A DNA stretch of 64,000 nucleotides, taken from NCBI GenBank assembly GCA_000697475.1, contig JNEU01001006.1, forward strand, positions 1-64,000. Reading direction: 5' to 3'. The position numbers and the translations under genes were made by a program. Origin of the DNA: Lichtheimia corymbifera B2541 (Eukaryota; Mucoromycota; Mucoromycetes; Mucorales; Lichtheimiaceae). The notes beneath the pieces are model-generated. The model was not told where the DNA came from. It did no database searches and saw nothing but the letters and a program-made list of their open reading frames with translations. Positions 1 through 19,424 of this stretch are shown piece by piece (positions within the stretch are counted from its first letter, which is position 1; each line of letters starts with the position of its first letter).

Positions 1-64
1 GTCATGGACACTATTGGAATACTCAAGTCAGTGCATGCAGCAGCTATTTTACAATCATGGATGA

Positions 65-232
65 AGGACGTTTATGACGGCAGCAACCAAGAATATAATG
101 GCACGATTATCCTGGTTGGCTCGATGTGATTCACCCGTAGCTTACCACAACACCCTTTTGACGGAGCAAGAACGGACAACTTATGCCACCTACAAAAAAT
201 CACCTTTCAAGCAGTGGACTTACAGCTGTTGA
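65..232 (+). other. Coding-like fragment, unassigned
   Basis: An open frame of about 55 codons (Met possible at 74) reads like protein: it contains SWLARCDSPVAYHNT followed by a charged, aromatic-rich stretch, then stops at 230-232. No family is recognised. It may be an exon of a + strand gene that begins left of the window, or a decayed gene or transposon. A nearby gtaagt (about 401) and a ttatttag (about 477) could bound an intron, but I could not join frames convincingly. Low certainty. Confidence 0.25.
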
Positions 233-888
233 TTTTCCATCACTTTGACTTGGTATTCCAAGATGCTTGACCACTTTAGCAGTTTGATTCATCATGACAG
301 CAGTTCTCACGCCCACTCACAAATAAAGATGGCTGTTGTCACCAACATTATCATACGCCCCTTCTTTCAACTTGTATTCATATCATCACCATCATTCCTT
401 TGGTAAGTCTCAAGGATATTCTTTATTATGTGGTCCCTAAAAAATGAGGGTACTCATGCATTCATCTATTATTTAGGTCACATCATAAGTACACGCGATT
501 CCAAATGACTTGGCGATCAACAGAGCCATGCGCAGCCTTGCCGCTTTGGGCAATCAAAGCATTTTGAGTTGTCTTTATTCTTTGGTGCTGTGGAATTATT
601 GGCTGTGGGAGGATTTTTTGGCCAGTGTGAGCATCCAGCAGCAAAAGGCTTGCTTGGATCGTTTATCAAGGACTTACCACATGAATTACGACAATCTCAA
701 TTTACCACCCATATCCTGATTCGCAAAACGCCAGCTACTTTCACGAAATCGAACCGCCATTTACGGCAATACGCAGGCATCATCATCATTCCTTTGGTCG
801 CTGCATAGTCATCGATTCGTTACCCATGAATGCTACCCGGTGAATCCACTTGCTTTAAGATGATGCTTTGCGTGTTTTATTGTCAAGA
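233..888. other. No clear gene; 3' flank of GCN2
   Basis: Only short overlapping open frames occur here, none with recognisable domains. A + strand frame at 569-808 has a coding-like composition but no family match that I know. The right end is the 3' flank of the GCN2 gene, which terminates at 889. Confidence 0.3.
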
Positions 889-7149
<6,261 letters not shown>

Positions 7150-7602
7150 TGTGTATAAGGCTGTGTGCAAGCCGACGCGTTGTTGATTGGGGTTGATTGA
7201 TATCGACGGATGTGCGCGAGATCTGCTTTCTCTTTCTTCTTCTGGTCAATGTGCAAAAGAGAGAAAACCGACACCTTAACAGACGGGCGATTTTCTGGAC
7301 TCCATTGGATATGCTTTGGCGAAAATGCGACGATAATAGAGAGTTTTCAATTCAAGACGAGATGTTGGAAGGGGGATGGGATAGTAGAAATAGTTATAAT
7401 AAAAGGCTTTGCACAAGAGAAAAGAGAGACACACACACTAACGCCTGCTCTCGAGAATGCGCACTCGGCATTTACATGCATGCTGCTAGCTATTGCGGGA
7501 TTTTTGACACCATTGAAACATGATTGGATAAAACCCAACCATCCTAAGCAACATGTCGCTATGGAGATAAGCATTTCTTTGATACGACTCGTCTTTATTC
7601 AA

Positions 7603-10600
7603 TCATAAGCCATCAATACTATCCAACGCTTTTCGTTGATCTGGATTCAATTCTGACCAACGTTGCAACGTATTTTGTTCCACTTGAGTGAGCCGATGTG
7701 TCAGGAATTCGAATGGATTGGCAGGGATGATTGTCGTATCCTCGCTTTCCAATGAAAATTCTCGTTCAAGCTCCTTGTCGTATAAATCATTGATCTGCGT
7801 TGCTAATCCTTGAACGACTGGTGATGATGGAATGGGTGTGCCTGGTGGTTGCTTATCGTCGCTGTCCATGTTTGAGGTGTATATAGACATGTCCTCGTCT
7901 TCTTCGCTCCATTCTTCGTTGTACACGTTCTTTTCAAGCCATTCTTCATAGTTGGACATGAAATCCGGATCCAGTGATATATCGTCTTCCAAAAGAGGTG
8001 TTGTTAATGAGCTCGTATCCAACCCACTAGGCTCATCTTGCTGAGGAAGCATGCTTGGAAGATACCGCTGCCCATTGTAGATCCGCACAAGCATCCGTAA
8101 ATTGATTTCTTGCATCTGCAAAAATACACAATAAATGACATGTCCATGAGTGGTTGTAAACTGTTGCTTACCATCCCATCTTCCATATCACTGTCGGTAT
8201 CAGACTTGGATATCCAATCATCCTTGAGGACCGTATGGCATCTCAAATAAATAGCGGATACTATCTTCATATTCACTACAAGCAAATGCGTTAATCACTA
8301 GCTATGGGATCATGTTATAAATCGACTTACATGAGCGCCACTTCCTTCCAAGATAAGGCACTTGACTCTTGAGGACTTTAAGGGTATAGAGCTCCATGAC
8401 AGGATGAGACACTTTCAGTATACGCTTCAAGATGGCCTATTACCAAATCCATTAGAGAATGCCTATGTCGTCTACAAACAAGATCCAAGTACTTACTGAG
8501 GACTTGTACTGCACCAGGAGCATGATACGATGCGTCTTTCGTTTTGTCAGCATTTGCAATATCCTCAAAAAGTTGATGGACCAAAACATGTTCCGGGTAT
8601 TGGTGTAACTCTGCTCGGGTATTGATGTGATGTTCTTGATTCGCCCAGTGATCTTTTCAGAGAAGCTAGAAACCACGCCATCATTGGTATATAGGACTAG
8701 GATACATCACAAAGGTCTCGCTTACCTGCAACCTTCGACATCTGTTTTGGCTGCTACCAAATTGGTGATCTCTTGTAAGCCCAGTATTTTAAGGATAAGC
8801 AATAGACATCCCGAATCGACCAGAAGCTGCGAAAGGAATTCAAACTTGAGGACATCTAAAAAGTAAAAATCGTGTGAGCCAGTGATTTGCTATAGTGGAT
8901 GAGGCTGCAAAAATTAGACATACGTGAAACTTTGGTCCATTTGAGCAATAAGAATATCACTGCTGAGATTGCTTTGGATAATATCTCTCGATTACGGGTC
9001 GCATCAGCGTCTTCAAGGTCGTTTTGCTGTAAGGGCTTTGGTGATCCATCAGGGTTATGACCTGGTTGCTTATTGGTGTTGTTGCTGGCGATGTTCCCCA
9101 TGGCAACGGTAGACAATAGCAATTTCAGGAGAACAATGACAATGTTTTGTAACTCGGGAACAATGACAGCCTAGTGTAGTTTAGGAAAAGTCAATAAAGG
9201 TACGGACACCCATTTTGTGCGTCATTAATACTGTACATAAGTTTGTTCCAATGCTTCGAATCGTTTCCTCATCGGGTCACTCAAGCGTGATAAAAGGATC
9301 TCGTCTTCATCTTCACGTTCATCTTGATTCGATTGTTGCTCTTGCTTTCTCTTCCATCGATGGATCGCCTTTTCACGTTCGAGCATCACCTGATGGTTGG
9401 CCAAGGAAAGGTACATGTTTTGGACATAAAGTTCACCAGCTTCTACTGTGCTCTTTGGAACACTGGCTTCATTCTCAGTCAAAGGTAAAACAAACGATTG
9501 TGAGGAAGAGGTTGGCCATACGAGTGATTGTTGCTGTGGTAATCGCTTTGAACTATTGGTGTTGCTGCCTGTAGCTGACTTGGGCGGAAATAAGGTTTGG
9601 TATGGAAGGTCTGTGCGTGCTGTTGAGTTGGAAATGCCCATAGCTGTAGCCAATGCAGGTGAAGCTTTGATGGTCAAGGTGGATGATGTGTTGAGTGGAA
9701 TATGCGGAGGTGTATAAGTCGGGTATTTAAGGGTGATTTCATTCTGGAATGTGTAGAGGTCTTGTGGTGTGCACTTGGATACCATATCTACGGCATACTA
9801 TTAACATACAAAAAACACCATTGTATGTACTACTCATGACATACCATGATTATCTGAATCGAGTCCATACATCTTTCTAGCAGCAGCCTTGGCTTCCTTC
9901 AATTCTTCAGCTCCACCAAATGTTGTCAGGATCACTTTCCATAAAAGAAGAACGAGCTATTATAGCCCAATGAGTATAAAGGCAATGGTTACCAACCCTT
10001 CCTTCCATACCTTTTTTACTGGGAATGACTTTATGTACTTGTCACGCAATTGAGACACGATAGAGAAGAGGTGTTGCAATATTGCTGGGTCAAGGCTTCC
10101 TTCATGGGTAAAGTGATCGGTATTCCGTAATGCTTCAATGACAAGATACATGATGGTGATATATTGCTCAATCTCACGCGTCAAGGAACTGTAATCACCA
10201 GCAGACAGATATTGGGAGCTAATATTTCATAATCAGTTGCATTCAAAAGGATGATACAAGGACTTACTTTTGAGTGTCATGTTGACTACATGCAGACTTG
10301 AAAGCTTGAAAGACGCTTGATAATGCACCGCATGAATACAATAATGTATTATTGGATAAGATGGCATCACTCAAATCCGGTGAATCATCGTTGTACGCTC
10401 CTATAATTCAATTCTATGGTTAATGCAACAGCCAATAAACTCGCATTATGATCCATACCAAGTGCAATGTAAGTGAGATGTCTTGCCGATCTTGTTCTTT
10501 GTTCCACAGAAGAATGATCCAATTGATCCAATAACTGCTCGACCCATTTACGTTTTTCTTGATCACTAACTTGATGCCATTCTATAACCAATCCATGTTA

Positions 10601-10926
10601 CTATGAAGAACAGCTGTTTTGACGAGAAAAAGATAACCCACCTTTGCCGAAATCATCATTGAAATTACTGCGATAAGCCCCAAGTTCGTTTGCACATTCT
10701 CCGTATCCGAAAAACTCGTCAATCTCGTCGAGCAAGATCCCTGCATCTCGATGCTTGTAGTCCGTATGCGGATGCTGCCATATATCGAATTGCGATGAGT
10801 ATAAAAGAGCATTCCAAGTGCTGCATTGACTGATACCTTGATTTTACTAGGAAGGTTCTTTACGATCTGTCTCAGCTGCCCTGGATTCAACAGTGGATCT
10901 TGGTATTGTGGCTGTTCCTTATTCAT
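7603..10926 (-). CDS. FAR11: STRIP1/Far11-like STRIPAK subunit
   Basis: Striatin-interacting protein family (N1221 plus DUF3402 regions), a scaffold of the STRIPAK phosphatase-kinase complex that in fungi controls hyphal fusion, septation and sexual development. Evidence from multi-exon translation on the minus strand: the N-terminal exon MNKEQPQYQDPLLN; an exon reading YKHRDAGILLDEIDEFFGY; then the N1221-type repeat DHSSVEQRTRSARHLTYIAL; later long helical exons and a C-terminal exon rich in Asp/Glu/Ser ending at 7603. At least ten introns interrupt the gene; I did not close every junction. The start at 10926 is the first Met of the frame that leads into the N1221 domain. Gene identity rests on remembered family features, not a search. 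Confidence 0.75.
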
Positions 10927-11099
10927 TGGAGTGTTGGAGGAGAAGGTGGAACGTCAAAAAGGCGGTGAACAAAGGGGGTAGTAATGCAGGTCAAGCGGAG
11001 TACTCGATACAATTCAAGGCGCCGTGTCCATCATTCTGTAGTCAGATAGCCCTCAGTATACTACCAGTAATAAAGCTACCTGTCATTGTATTTGCATAA

Positions 11100-11936
11100 T
11101 GAAAGCAACCATTTTCATTCTTTCATCATCTTCTTTTACAAAATACTATCATTGCTTGGTGCTTCAAGGAGGATGTGGTGGCGCATGCTCATCGCCTGCA
11201 CTTGTCATATCTATGCTTCACATCACGCTTTCCAAGGATGTATAAAATGTCCACGTGATGCCATCCTTTTCACTGGTCGTCAAAAGCCAAGCAGCATACG
11301 TTTGAAAAATAGGGGATAATGGCAGTAGTATATGATACATAGCTCCCTAGCCTTCATCCGCCATTTTGATCCGCATCAGCCGGTGCACCATATCCACTCA
11401 ATCGTCCGATCCTCTACTAGTTGTACAGGTGCTACTATTCATCAAACAACAACCATGTTTATTGTCCCTCTAATGACACTAATATCCAATTGATATATGG
11501 GTTGCAGATCCCAGCTACATCGCCATCGGATCACTCAGCAGCCTTTGATCATGTGATCTCCCGAAACCTGTAACAATTGACTTTTGATATTCATCCCTGC
11601 ACATTCCCCTAACCATGGATAAAATGTAGGGAGAGATACATGATATGAAACCGATATTGAAATAGAGATTACAGCATGATAATTCGTGTACCCACAACTG
11701 GATTAACAAAGAAATCACTGTTGATGTGATATCTGCTAGTGAACAAATGTAACAAAAGGGGACGAGCCTGTATTGCAAGGTAGTTGGAGGGAGGGTGGCC
11801 ATTGTTCTTTATATATGAGCCTATAGCACGAACGAGGGGAATTAGGCAATGAGGCATGACCTGACTTCAATTAAATTGCAGCTGTTCACTTTCCATAAGC
11901 GTACACCCCTTCCACGCTCTTTCTTGTTGATCCACC
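11100..11936. other. Intergenic, no gene seen
   Basis: This is the spacer between the divergently oriented Far11-like and SH3-TBC genes. Only short open frames occur, without domains or plausible splicing. It presumably carries both promoters. Confidence 0.4.
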
Positions 11937-14551
11937 ATGGACGTTAAAATGACGAGGCATACTTCCACAGACCTTGAGCAAATCAACGACAAGATAAAAC
12001 GACTCCTGCGAGATCCTGGAGATGCATTCGACCAAGCATCAGTCGATGTAGACTCGATGACCGTACCTGAACTGAAGGCATTTGCGGAGCAGGGTATGAC
12101 AATGATAAAACTTGGTTGACATGGCTTCCCAATCTTACACCAATGTTGCTCTAGGTGGTCTAGGAGCTTGTGTATCAAAGGCTGATGTTCTTGCCGAGAC
12201 AGGCGATGACTTGATGTATCTATCAGGTAGTAAAACTCGATCCTTTCTCTTGCACAACGTTACTGATTATGATATGATATCACACTAGGAGAGCGTATTG
12301 TCGTTCTCAAGCATGTGCAAAATGACATGTACTTGGTATGTTATCTACTTTTTCCCTCTGTCTCTCCATAGGATTAATATTAGGAGCATAGGGTTACTGC
12401 GAAGGCGTCATTGGCAAGTTTAATGCAGAGAACGTGCACTTTGTGGAACTCGACCCACGTGTACTCGAATCGCTCGATGCCGAACTCGATTTCATTGATG
12501 GTGAAAGCTATCGTCTCTCAAGTCATGCACGCGACTCTTTACAATCTTATACGTCAACATCCGAGCAATATTCATCCTCAATCCATGAGCATCACTCGTT
12601 AAAGAATGGTCAATGGCCGATCGCTGCCCGATCCAGTATTGAAAGTCTGGTGACAACATCATCGACACCATCCATGCCAAATATCCGTCATCGTATGGAA
12701 GATTCTGGTAAAGTATCCTGGATACAAAAGATAAAAAATATCTTATTCATACAATTCATCATCATTGTAGACTTTTATGGAAAACCCATGCTCCCAACAA
12801 AGCCTCCTATGGTGCAGACTTTTGATGGCACAGAGAACTTTGATACTTCAGCTTTCAACGATGATTACTCGGCTGAATCAGATGACGATATTCCTCCTCC
12901 TCCAGTTCCATCAGCACAACAAACGATAGCACCTACACCAACAAGAACGGGTAGCACCATGTTCAAATCAACGGCCACTCGTGGATCACGACCAGCACCT
13001 ACACACGATAGTCGTATTACAACCAAAGATGAGGATGATGCAATGCATGATGGGGATGATGAGGATGAAACACATGGCAGCAAACGAGAAACTAAGGCAG
13101 CACCCTCTTCCGATATACCTGTGGATGAATACGGCTTCATTATCCACCCTGATCGATCCAAGTTGGGTAGTGGGTCCGCTTTGCAAAGGTAATATAGGAG
13201 GACATGAGGATTACCGGTCATTTACTAACTTGAAGGAATAATAGAGCGGATTCGTCGGTCAAGTCAATGAAGGAATATCGTGAGCAAGAAATCAAGTGGA
13301 TCAATACAGTGGGGAAAATGGACGCCGGTACTGTCAAGAAGGATGCCAAATTCAAAAAGTTGGTTCGATCAGGGATACCCGCATCTGTTCGAGCCCGTGT
13401 TTGGCAATTTCTAGCCGATAGCCAAAGATACGCCAAGAAGGGGACATACGAGGTATTATTGGTGACTGCAACAAATATCCATGTTTATCTTGCTTACATC
13501 GCGTTCTCCTCCACTTAGAATCTCTGCAGGAAACCAAGGACCAAGATCTATGATGTGATCGATCGTGATATTGCTCGCTGTTATCCAGACCATAGCCAAT
13601 TCCGAGATGAAAACAGCCAAGGACAACGTGATCTTCGAGAGATATTGAGAGCCTATTCACATTATAACACCGAGCTGGAGTACTGTCAAGGAATGGGCCG
13701 CTTAGCCGGATGTATGCTGATGCATATGCCAGCCGAGGTACGTGTTGATTGAACAATGGGCTGAGAATTTGGGTTCTTATCATAGGTTGTGTATAGGAAG
13801 CGTTTTGGCTTTTGGTTGCAACCATCGATCGTTTCATGAACGGCTATTTTACCCCCACGTTATCACAAGTTCGAATCGATGCATACATCATTGGTGAATT
13901 GCTCAAGGACCACCAGCCAAAATTGGCTCATCATCTGGTATGCTGATCACCAAAATACAACGCCAAAGATAACAAGCTGACTTTAGTTGGATGTATGATA
14001 GGAAAGCAATGAGGTGCAACCCATCATGTATATTGCACAATGGTTCATGACAGCATTCACAATGACATTACCGTGGAACTCGGTGCTTCGTGTATGGGAT
14101 GTATTTTATTTTGAAGGCGTCAAGGTTTTCTATCGGATAAGTCTTGCTATATTGGAGATTGTCAAAGGTATGAATGGATTATTGTTAAGACTGGAAGGAA
14201 AATCGCTAATTGACATGCATTGTAATAGATCACATCCTTACATCTTGTCCAACCAACTCAGAAATCCTCTCGTTCCTCCTGCATATTCCTCACAATTATC
14301 TCACACCAGATACATTATTGGATGTGGCGTTCCGTATCAAGCTCTCCAAAACAGATATCAAACGACATGCTAAAAAGGCTAGCAGCAGCACAACCGATGC
14401 GATGGGATTGCCGGTAGAACATGGCCTAAAGAATCTCATGGCAGGTTCACCAAGCACAGCAGGATCTCTTGGTGGTAGCTTCAAAGGACTCGGTGGGAAA
14501 ATCATCAAAAAGAACTCAACATTAAACATGAACAAAGAATACGATTCATAA
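11937..14551 (+). CDS. SH3-TBC domain Rab GTPase-activating protein
   Basis: Predicted Rab-GAP of 688 aa in ten exons: 11937-12093, 12155-12226, 12289-12335, 12392-12707, 12771-13188, 13245-13452, 13519-13737, 13797-13937, 14002-14167, 14229-14551; all junctions are GT-AG and close the frame. An SH3-like fold (about residues 53-112, GERIVVLKHVQNDMY then VIGKFNAENVHFVE) precedes a low-complexity linker with PPPPVPS. The TBC domain follows, with both catalytic fingers: Arg in IDRDIARCYPDH and Gln in YCQGMGRLAGC. The TBC body continues with IMYIAQWFMTAFT and VWDVFYFEGVKVFYRI. TBC proteins accelerate GTP hydrolysis by Rab GTPases in membrane traffic; the Rab partner cannot be told from sequence. 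The SH3 lacks a clear ALYDY motif and the usual WW pair, so its ligand binding is uncertain. Confidence 0.88.
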
Positions 14552-14638
14552 CCCCTGTGTTTCCCATTTTCCTTAATCAGATTCGATAGTAATAGGTATC
14601 ATATACAACTAATAATAAATTCCCTTCTATTCATCATG

Positions 14639-15415
14639 TCATACGTTCTCATCAGCGAGTCGTGGTGGATCCTTTTTGTCTTGTTGCTGTACATAGTCTA
14701 ACCAATCCTTGGCGACTTTTTCGGCAATGTTGGCAGTTTGTTGTAGCCGTTTGTTGCGTTTACGAGTAGAGATATGAGCATACAAGAGAGCAAGTACAAT
14801 ATTGGCGACAAACATCCAAACAGTAAAAACAAGCTCGGCCAACTGGGGCTGTTCGAATTCCTCTGTCTTTTCGCCTTGGATCAATAAAATGACAAGCACC
14901 AAAGAAATGATACAAATGATGACCTGACAGGCACCATCTACCACATTGCGCCGACGCGTAAGGCTCATGTATGTTGTACGGGCTTCTTTGGCTGTTTCCT
15001 TGGTTTCACGTAGTACCTTTACTTGCACGTCACTTGTTGCTGGATAAAAGCGATCATCCTCTCCCGTGGCATTGGCTGAATCCACAACCTTGTGGGCTAG
15101 ATATCTCAGTAGTTCCGGCATTGCATAATATTGCATGATGTAATATATGCAGTAGGCTGTACATGCTGCTAGTAATGTGATGCATAGAATGAACGCATAA
15201 TATGGCTCTTCAAGAAATTCGAGGTTGGCCATGGCCGCCGGTAGGTATCCAAGAACAGTAAGGAGGACGAACGTGTTGTTAAGCTTGTTCAAACGCCCAT
15301 TGCCTAGATCACTAATTTGGGTCGACGCGTACTCAATCTCGGCCAAAGCTTGATCAAGTTCATTTTTAAAGTCATCGTAGGGAAGAGTGAGAACGGGATC
15401 GGTCATGGAGGTCAT
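14639..15415 (-). CDS. Four-pass membrane protein, unknown function
   Basis: Single-exon gene of 258 aa. Four hydrophobic segments are visible in two hairpins: about residues 49-66 (NNTFVLLTVLGYLPAAMA), 73-94 (AFILCITLLAACTAYCIYYI), 160-180 (VIICIISLVLVILLI) and 190-213 (LVFTVWMFVANIVLALLYA). A soluble charged loop of about 60 residues separates the hairpins, and the C-terminus is basic then acidic. The layout resembles CorA-like or DUF-type fungal membrane proteins, but no GMN motif or other signature is present, so I assign no function. It converges with the SH3-TBC gene, with only 87 bases between the stop codons. The upstream Met at 15415 is the first in frame; the Met at 15406 is an alternative start. 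Confidence 0.75.
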   Translation of the reverse strand: MTSMTDPVLTLPYDDFKNELDQALAEIEYASTQISDLGNGRLNKLNNTFVLLTVLGYLPAAMANLEFLEEPYYAFILCITLLAACTAYCIYYIMQYYAMPELLRYLAHKVVDSANATGEDDRFYPATSDVQVKVLRETKETAKEARTTYMSLTRRRNVVDGACQVIICIISLVLVILLIQGEKTEEFEQPQLAELVFTVWMFVANIVLALLYAHISTRKRNKRLQQTANIAEKVAKDWLDYVQQQDKKDPPRLADENV

Positions 15416-15659
15416 TACAAAGTGTGGCGCCTTTCACCATGGTTACCTGGATCCTCCCTCTTTTCTTTGTACCTTTGTGCAACATCATATGATCCCCCTC
15501 TTGAGATAACCGAGAACGGTGGTACAAGCACAAAGGAACGTCGACTTGACAACATGAATGAATCGATCCAACGTGGATACGAGGCTCATACCAACAACGT
15601 TTACGGTCGATCACATCATCAAAAATGTGCATGTACATCGTGCTCACGCTTATTATAAT

Positions 15660-17100
15660 AAAACAACCTGTTTCTCAACATTTTATAATGGAGCGTGATG
15701 TCTTTATGAGAATGAAAATAATTGTCATGGTCTACAGCACCATGTGTGCAAGTTTTACGATGGAGGTTGGCAATCTCGGGGGATATTCCCGTCCATCCAT
15801 CGTCTCTTCTATATTTGGGCTATTCGCTTTCAAAGTTTTCAAAATGAAGTATGTGGATTTTAAATGAATGAAGTTGATCAGCATGTCCAAGAGCATCTTC
15901 TGACCAAGTTTCAAGTTCGAGGTTGGGAATCTCAAGGTAATTCATACTAGATCGATAAGTCATGCAGTCCGACGGGCACCCAATTTCCGTCCATCATAGT
16001 AAACCCCACATTATACCCTCCCATTCAAAATCTTTGAATGAAGTGTGGGTTCATTATTAAGACAAAGTTGATAAGCATGACGTAAAGCATATTGTGTGCA
16101 AGTTTGAGGTTCGAAATGGGCAATCTCAAGATCATACGTTAATTACAGTGTGCATGGATTTGCATGACAGTGCCTGACCTATTTTAATTTCCAGCTCTTC
16201 CCTCTTTCTTCCTTCCAATTGTTGCCCCATTCAACTACAACTACCACCTGCCAACGATTGTCCTGCTTCAACCCATCATGTCGATCCTACGATTGCCTTG
16301 ATCCTACTGTCTTTGACTTAATGGCAACTGCATGGCGTGTGCACCCCGCTGCAACACCCGCCTTTCTTGACACGCTACACCTTCTCTTGTACACTCCTCT
16401 GCCACAACCAATCGTAACAGCATTCATTCCAGCAGCTGCTATTAGCAATGTCCTTATTCCATTGTTTCAAGCAGCATTCACAGCCTCGTCACTCGGCTAC
16501 AACACACGCTCTTGCACACTCCTCTGCCACGACCAAACATAACAGCTGTTGCTATTTCATTGTCTCCAGTTACTTGCAGCAACCTTGCCTTACAGCCTTT
16601 CTTCACATGAGCAGCATTGTATAGAAGCAGTTTTATTTACGTGTAGCAACGTGCTTCAATCGAATTACTATGGATGTGGATCTGACTACTGGTTTGGTAC
16701 ACGGGAGTGAAGGATCTGGATTATACGACACGTGGAAAGAGTACTCATTGCCAACACGATTAAGCCGATTGGTGCATCCAACTATCGCATTTTACACCGT
16801 TTCCATGGCAGCATGTTTTGTGCATATCACCACCTCACATCCATTTATTCTTCCTTGCACTATGGACACCAAAAGGATAGAAACTTCCCATATCGATGTA
16901 TTTCCCCCGCTAGAGCGATTCATTGTACTTTTCGATCTGTCTCTTTTTGTATGAAGGGTGTTGGATTAAAGGGTTGCTTCATAGAATACGAGATTGTGCT
17001 AGTCTTTCCCTTTCGAATTGAACGTCGTCGTGTATGAGGAAGTGATGGATTGTATTATAGAAAGATTCATGGTATGGCAATATGGATTATCCACTTGTAA
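15660..17100 (+). repeat. Dispersed degenerate repeat, copy A
   Basis: This segment is similar, in the same orientation, to 56.6-58.7 kb. Shared landmarks include the motif ending agttgatcagcatg (15.87 kb) with a diverged copy gataagcatg (16.08 kb), then a block with tcccattcaactacaacta (16226 onward), then gaagcagttttatttacgtg (16625) and gtgtagcaac. The left part holds short tandem units about 155 and 190 bp apart, matching the unit spacing in copy B. Open frames inside are short and not shared between copies. It looks like a decayed non-autonomous element or subtelomere-like dispersed repeat. Confidence 0.7.
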
Positions 17101-17799
17101 AGGCTGTGATAAAATAATAAAGAGAAGAGAAGGGGAAAGGGTCTGGTTGATTCATTATTTCTTGAACAAAGGCTGCGTTCGATTGTATGCCCCACCTCCC
17201 TTTTCTTGTGCTTGGATCTTGCCTGACGTTCATTTCCTGTGTTTTGGATCTTATAAGGAATTGCTTTATTATTGCCATATGACGTGGGTGTGGTTAAATG
17301 GTAATGCAAAGTACGCTCGTATATAGGTTAATGTATATGCTGTGAAGCAGCTAATGCGGTTACGCTGTGAATTTCTCATGAAGGATGGGAAATATACCCT
17401 TCCCTTGTTTCCTACCATGACAAACACGTTGTCTGGGCCAAAATAGAACCCTATTTATCTATCGAAAACTTGCAGCGTAGCTTACTATTACTATGAGATG
17501 GATAGTCGAAAGGTGGATGATAACAAGTGATAAGCTAGACTTTCGTTATCTATAACAGATGATAAGCTTTTATATCACCGCAGCACAAAATCGCACAGGA
17601 TTACAAAAAGAGTGATTGGCCCACCGGTCGTTTGGTGTTATCAATCTGAGCCTAATTAGCAGATTATACTCCCCTGTGGCGTGGAAACGTATCTTTGATG
17701 CCGGGTTAGCCCCAATGTTGCCCCACCCCAAATAAACGATTATTTAAGGGCTTTGAAACGCTTGAATGATGTTTGCATTGAGCTTCATCTCACAATAAC
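17100..17799. other. Intergenic, upstream of oxygenase gene
   Basis: No gene is seen. A short AT-rich ttatttaag element lies about 60 bases before the oxygenase start and could serve as a TATA-like element. Weak similarity to repeat copy B fades out near the left end. Confidence 0.35.
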
Positions 17800-18991
17800 A
17801 TGCTTTCCACTGCTTCTCCTATCGACACGACAACCAACAGGTCCGACATGACTATGGCTGCTGCTTCTTCAGCAGGCATCCCTACCCAGAAACGCGACTT
17901 TATCAGGGTGGATCTTCATGACTTTGACAATCGTCGTGACGAGATTATAGAGACGTTGATGAAGGCCGCTACCAATGAAGGTTTCTTTTATGGTAAGACA
18001 AGGGCTACTACATACCAAATGATTTAAGGGTCATGATTTTAATGCGATGTGTTGTACCTACTAGTGGTCAATCATGGTATCCCAGTTGAAGATATTCGTG
18101 CCATGTTCAAAGCCAGTGTTGACTGGTTTGCATTGCCTGATGAAATCAAAGCCAAGTATCCCATCGATGTATCACGCAACGCTGGCTGGGAGAAATTGAC
18201 ACAGGTATAACCACCTAAAACCAAAACCTTGGCTTTATACATTAACATGCTATTGCATTCTCCAGGTTCGCCCCTCTACTGGTGTTGCCGACCTTAAAGA
18301 GTCAACTCAATTTCGTTTCCATGGAATTGAAGACTTGTGGCCTACCAATGAAGATGCTCCTGGATTCCGTGAACGTGCTCAAGGATTCATGCAGCAATGT
18401 CATCAAGTATCTTCCCAAATTTTGACGTGTCTGGCCCTTGGCCTTGGATTTGAAGCTGATTTTTTTACCCGCAACAATGACATTACGCAAGAAGATTGTC
18501 TCAACACGCTGAGATGCTTGCATTACCATGACATTACAGGCCAATCATTCCCTCCAGAATATTGGCGTGCGGGTGCCCATACTGATTTTGATGTATTGAC
18601 ATTGCTTTTCCAACGACCTGGTGAAGATGGTTTGGAGGTATGCCCTGGTAGAGAAACATCTACTGAATTCGGTCATGGTGATGTGTGGGCATCAGTGCAT
18701 CCTCAAGAAGGCGAGATTGTGTGTAACTTGGGTGACATGATCATGCGTTGGTCCGATGATGTTTTCAAAAGCAACTTTCACCGAGTCCGTGCTCCAAAAG
18801 TTGGCGAATATCAAGGAGCACGCTATTCGATTGCATACTTCAATCAAGCCAACAAGTCTGCCGTTATCCAAGGCCGTACTCGTTATCTCGAACCCATCAC
18901 AGCGGGTGATTTCATCAAGCAAGCTATGGAACGCAATTATAATGCTCTCAAGGATTTGAAGGCAAAGCAGCAACAACAATCAGCTGCTTAA
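17800..18991 (+). CDS. 2-oxoglutarate/Fe(II) dioxygenase (IPNS-like)
   Basis: Predicted 352-aa enzyme from three exons (17800-17992, 18065-18204, 18266-18991), all GT-AG. It belongs to the isopenicillin N synthase-like 2-oxoglutarate-dependent oxygenase superfamily. The N-terminal DIOX_N-type region has GFFYVVNHGIPVEDI spanning the first junction. The iron-binding triad is complete: His216 and Asp218 in AHTDFDVLTLLFQ and His283 in NFHRVRAP; the 2-oxoglutarate-binding Arg/Ser pair is R297/S299 in GARYSIAYF. Such enzymes hydroxylate, desaturate or cyclise small molecules in the cytosol; the substrate cannot be predicted. The C-terminus ends in a Gln-rich tail. There are no biosynthetic neighbours, so a stand-alone metabolic role is more likely than a gene cluster. 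Confidence 0.9.
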
Positions 18992-19424
18992 ACATAAACG
19001 TATATTTTGTTTCATCAAGGCTCTATTCCCTCTCCCCCATTTCCCCTTCACTTTTCTTTCTTACTTTGTTTGTAGATATCTTCTGAATACTTTGGCCGTT
19101 CAATCTTCATCATTTTTGTCATTGGGGCGGTCAACGCGGTCGCAGCCACTCCGCGCAACAAACCTGTACAAATGCAATCCATCTAAAATAAAATATATCC
19201 CCTTTGTGTATCTTTTTCTCTCCCCCACTTAAATGACCATTACCAAATGTTGTCGAGTTTGTTGGTATTCCCAACCTACAACCATAGAATGACCTCATAC
19301 ATAAAATGCACTATCCACAAATATGGAACAACTTTGAGCATCTAGGTTGAATGCGTATATATATAAAATTATGTGTAACAGACACGAAAAGAAAAACAGG
19401 AACTGGAGGAGACACGTCGAGATG

